From NCBI GenBank assembly GCA_005789925.1, contig SXWG01000122.1, positions 1-5,801 of the forward strand: a DNA stretch of 5,801 nt, in the 5' to 3' direction. Below the pieces are notes generated by a model, which was not told the DNA's origin, did not search any database, and was given only the letters and a program-made list of their open reading frames with translations. A program made the translations under genes and the position numbers. Of the stretch, positions 5,773 to 5,801 are shown piece by piece. This DNA is from Actinomycetota bacterium. Its GTDB lineage: Bacteria > Actinomycetota > Acidimicrobiia > Acidimicrobiales > Ilumatobacteraceae. The first letter of the stretch is position 1, and every line of letters begins with the position of its first letter.

Positions 5773-5801
5773 ATGAAATTGGCGATGATGTTGAACTACG
5801 C
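5773..5801 (+). CDS. N-terminus of a putative luciferase-like (LLM class) F420-dependent oxidoreductase; runs off window
   Basis: Only nine codons and two bases are visible, reading MKLAMMLNY followed by an incomplete codon. This opening matches the first beta strand of many actinobacterial LLM-class flavin/F420-dependent oxidoreductases, which commonly begin MKxxxMLNY. The start is well supported by GGAGGT at 5763-5768. The functional call rests on this short stretch alone and is tentative; that a gene starts here is much more certain. It is divergent from the hydrolase gene and may share regulatory DNA with it. Confidence 0.6.

Overview
The window reads as chromosomal DNA of a moderately GC-rich actinobacterium. 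The evidence is a FadE-type acyl-CoA dehydrogenase with the C-terminal GGTGEVQRNIIGE signature, start codons without Shine-Dalgarno sites that sit a few bases after a -10-like hexamer (leaderless style), and the first codons of what looks like an F420-dependent luciferase-like oxidoreductase. An acidimicrobial origin would fit, but that is inference. There are no RNA genes, insertion sequences, CRISPR arrays or phage genes that I can support. Coding density is very high.

Left part, plus strand (1-3485). The window opens inside an acyl-CoA dehydrogenase gene. After a 34-base gap with a candidate -10 box and a 17-base inverted repeat comes a three-gene metal ABC importer of the Zn/Mn (cluster 9) class: a lipoprotein metal-binding subunit, an ATPase that overlaps it by 4 bases (ATGA), and an ABC-3 family permease 17 bases further on. 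Together they form a complete importer: the lipoprotein captures a divalent metal outside the membrane, the permease passes it through, and the ATPase drives transport. The metal cannot be fixed from sequence; Zn or Mn are the main candidates.

Right part, minus strand (3488-5667). Two genes run towards the importer and end 2 bases from the permease stop. The promoter-proximal gene encodes an alpha/beta hydrolase with a GQSWGG nucleophile elbow. It overlaps by 4 bases with the second gene, which encodes the most unusual protein here: an N-terminal domain resembling peptidase S51/cyanophycinase-type class I amidotransferase-like proteins, a low-complexity linker, and a C-terminal segment resembling the C-terminal end of cysteinyl-tRNA synthetase, without the synthetase catalytic core.

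Right edge (5668-5801). A 105-base divergent intergenic region holds a candidate leaderless promoter for the minus-strand pair, an imperfect inverted repeat, a -10-like TAGGGT and a strong GGAGGT ribosome site. These last three precede the first nine codons of a putative luciferase-like oxidoreductase that runs off the window.
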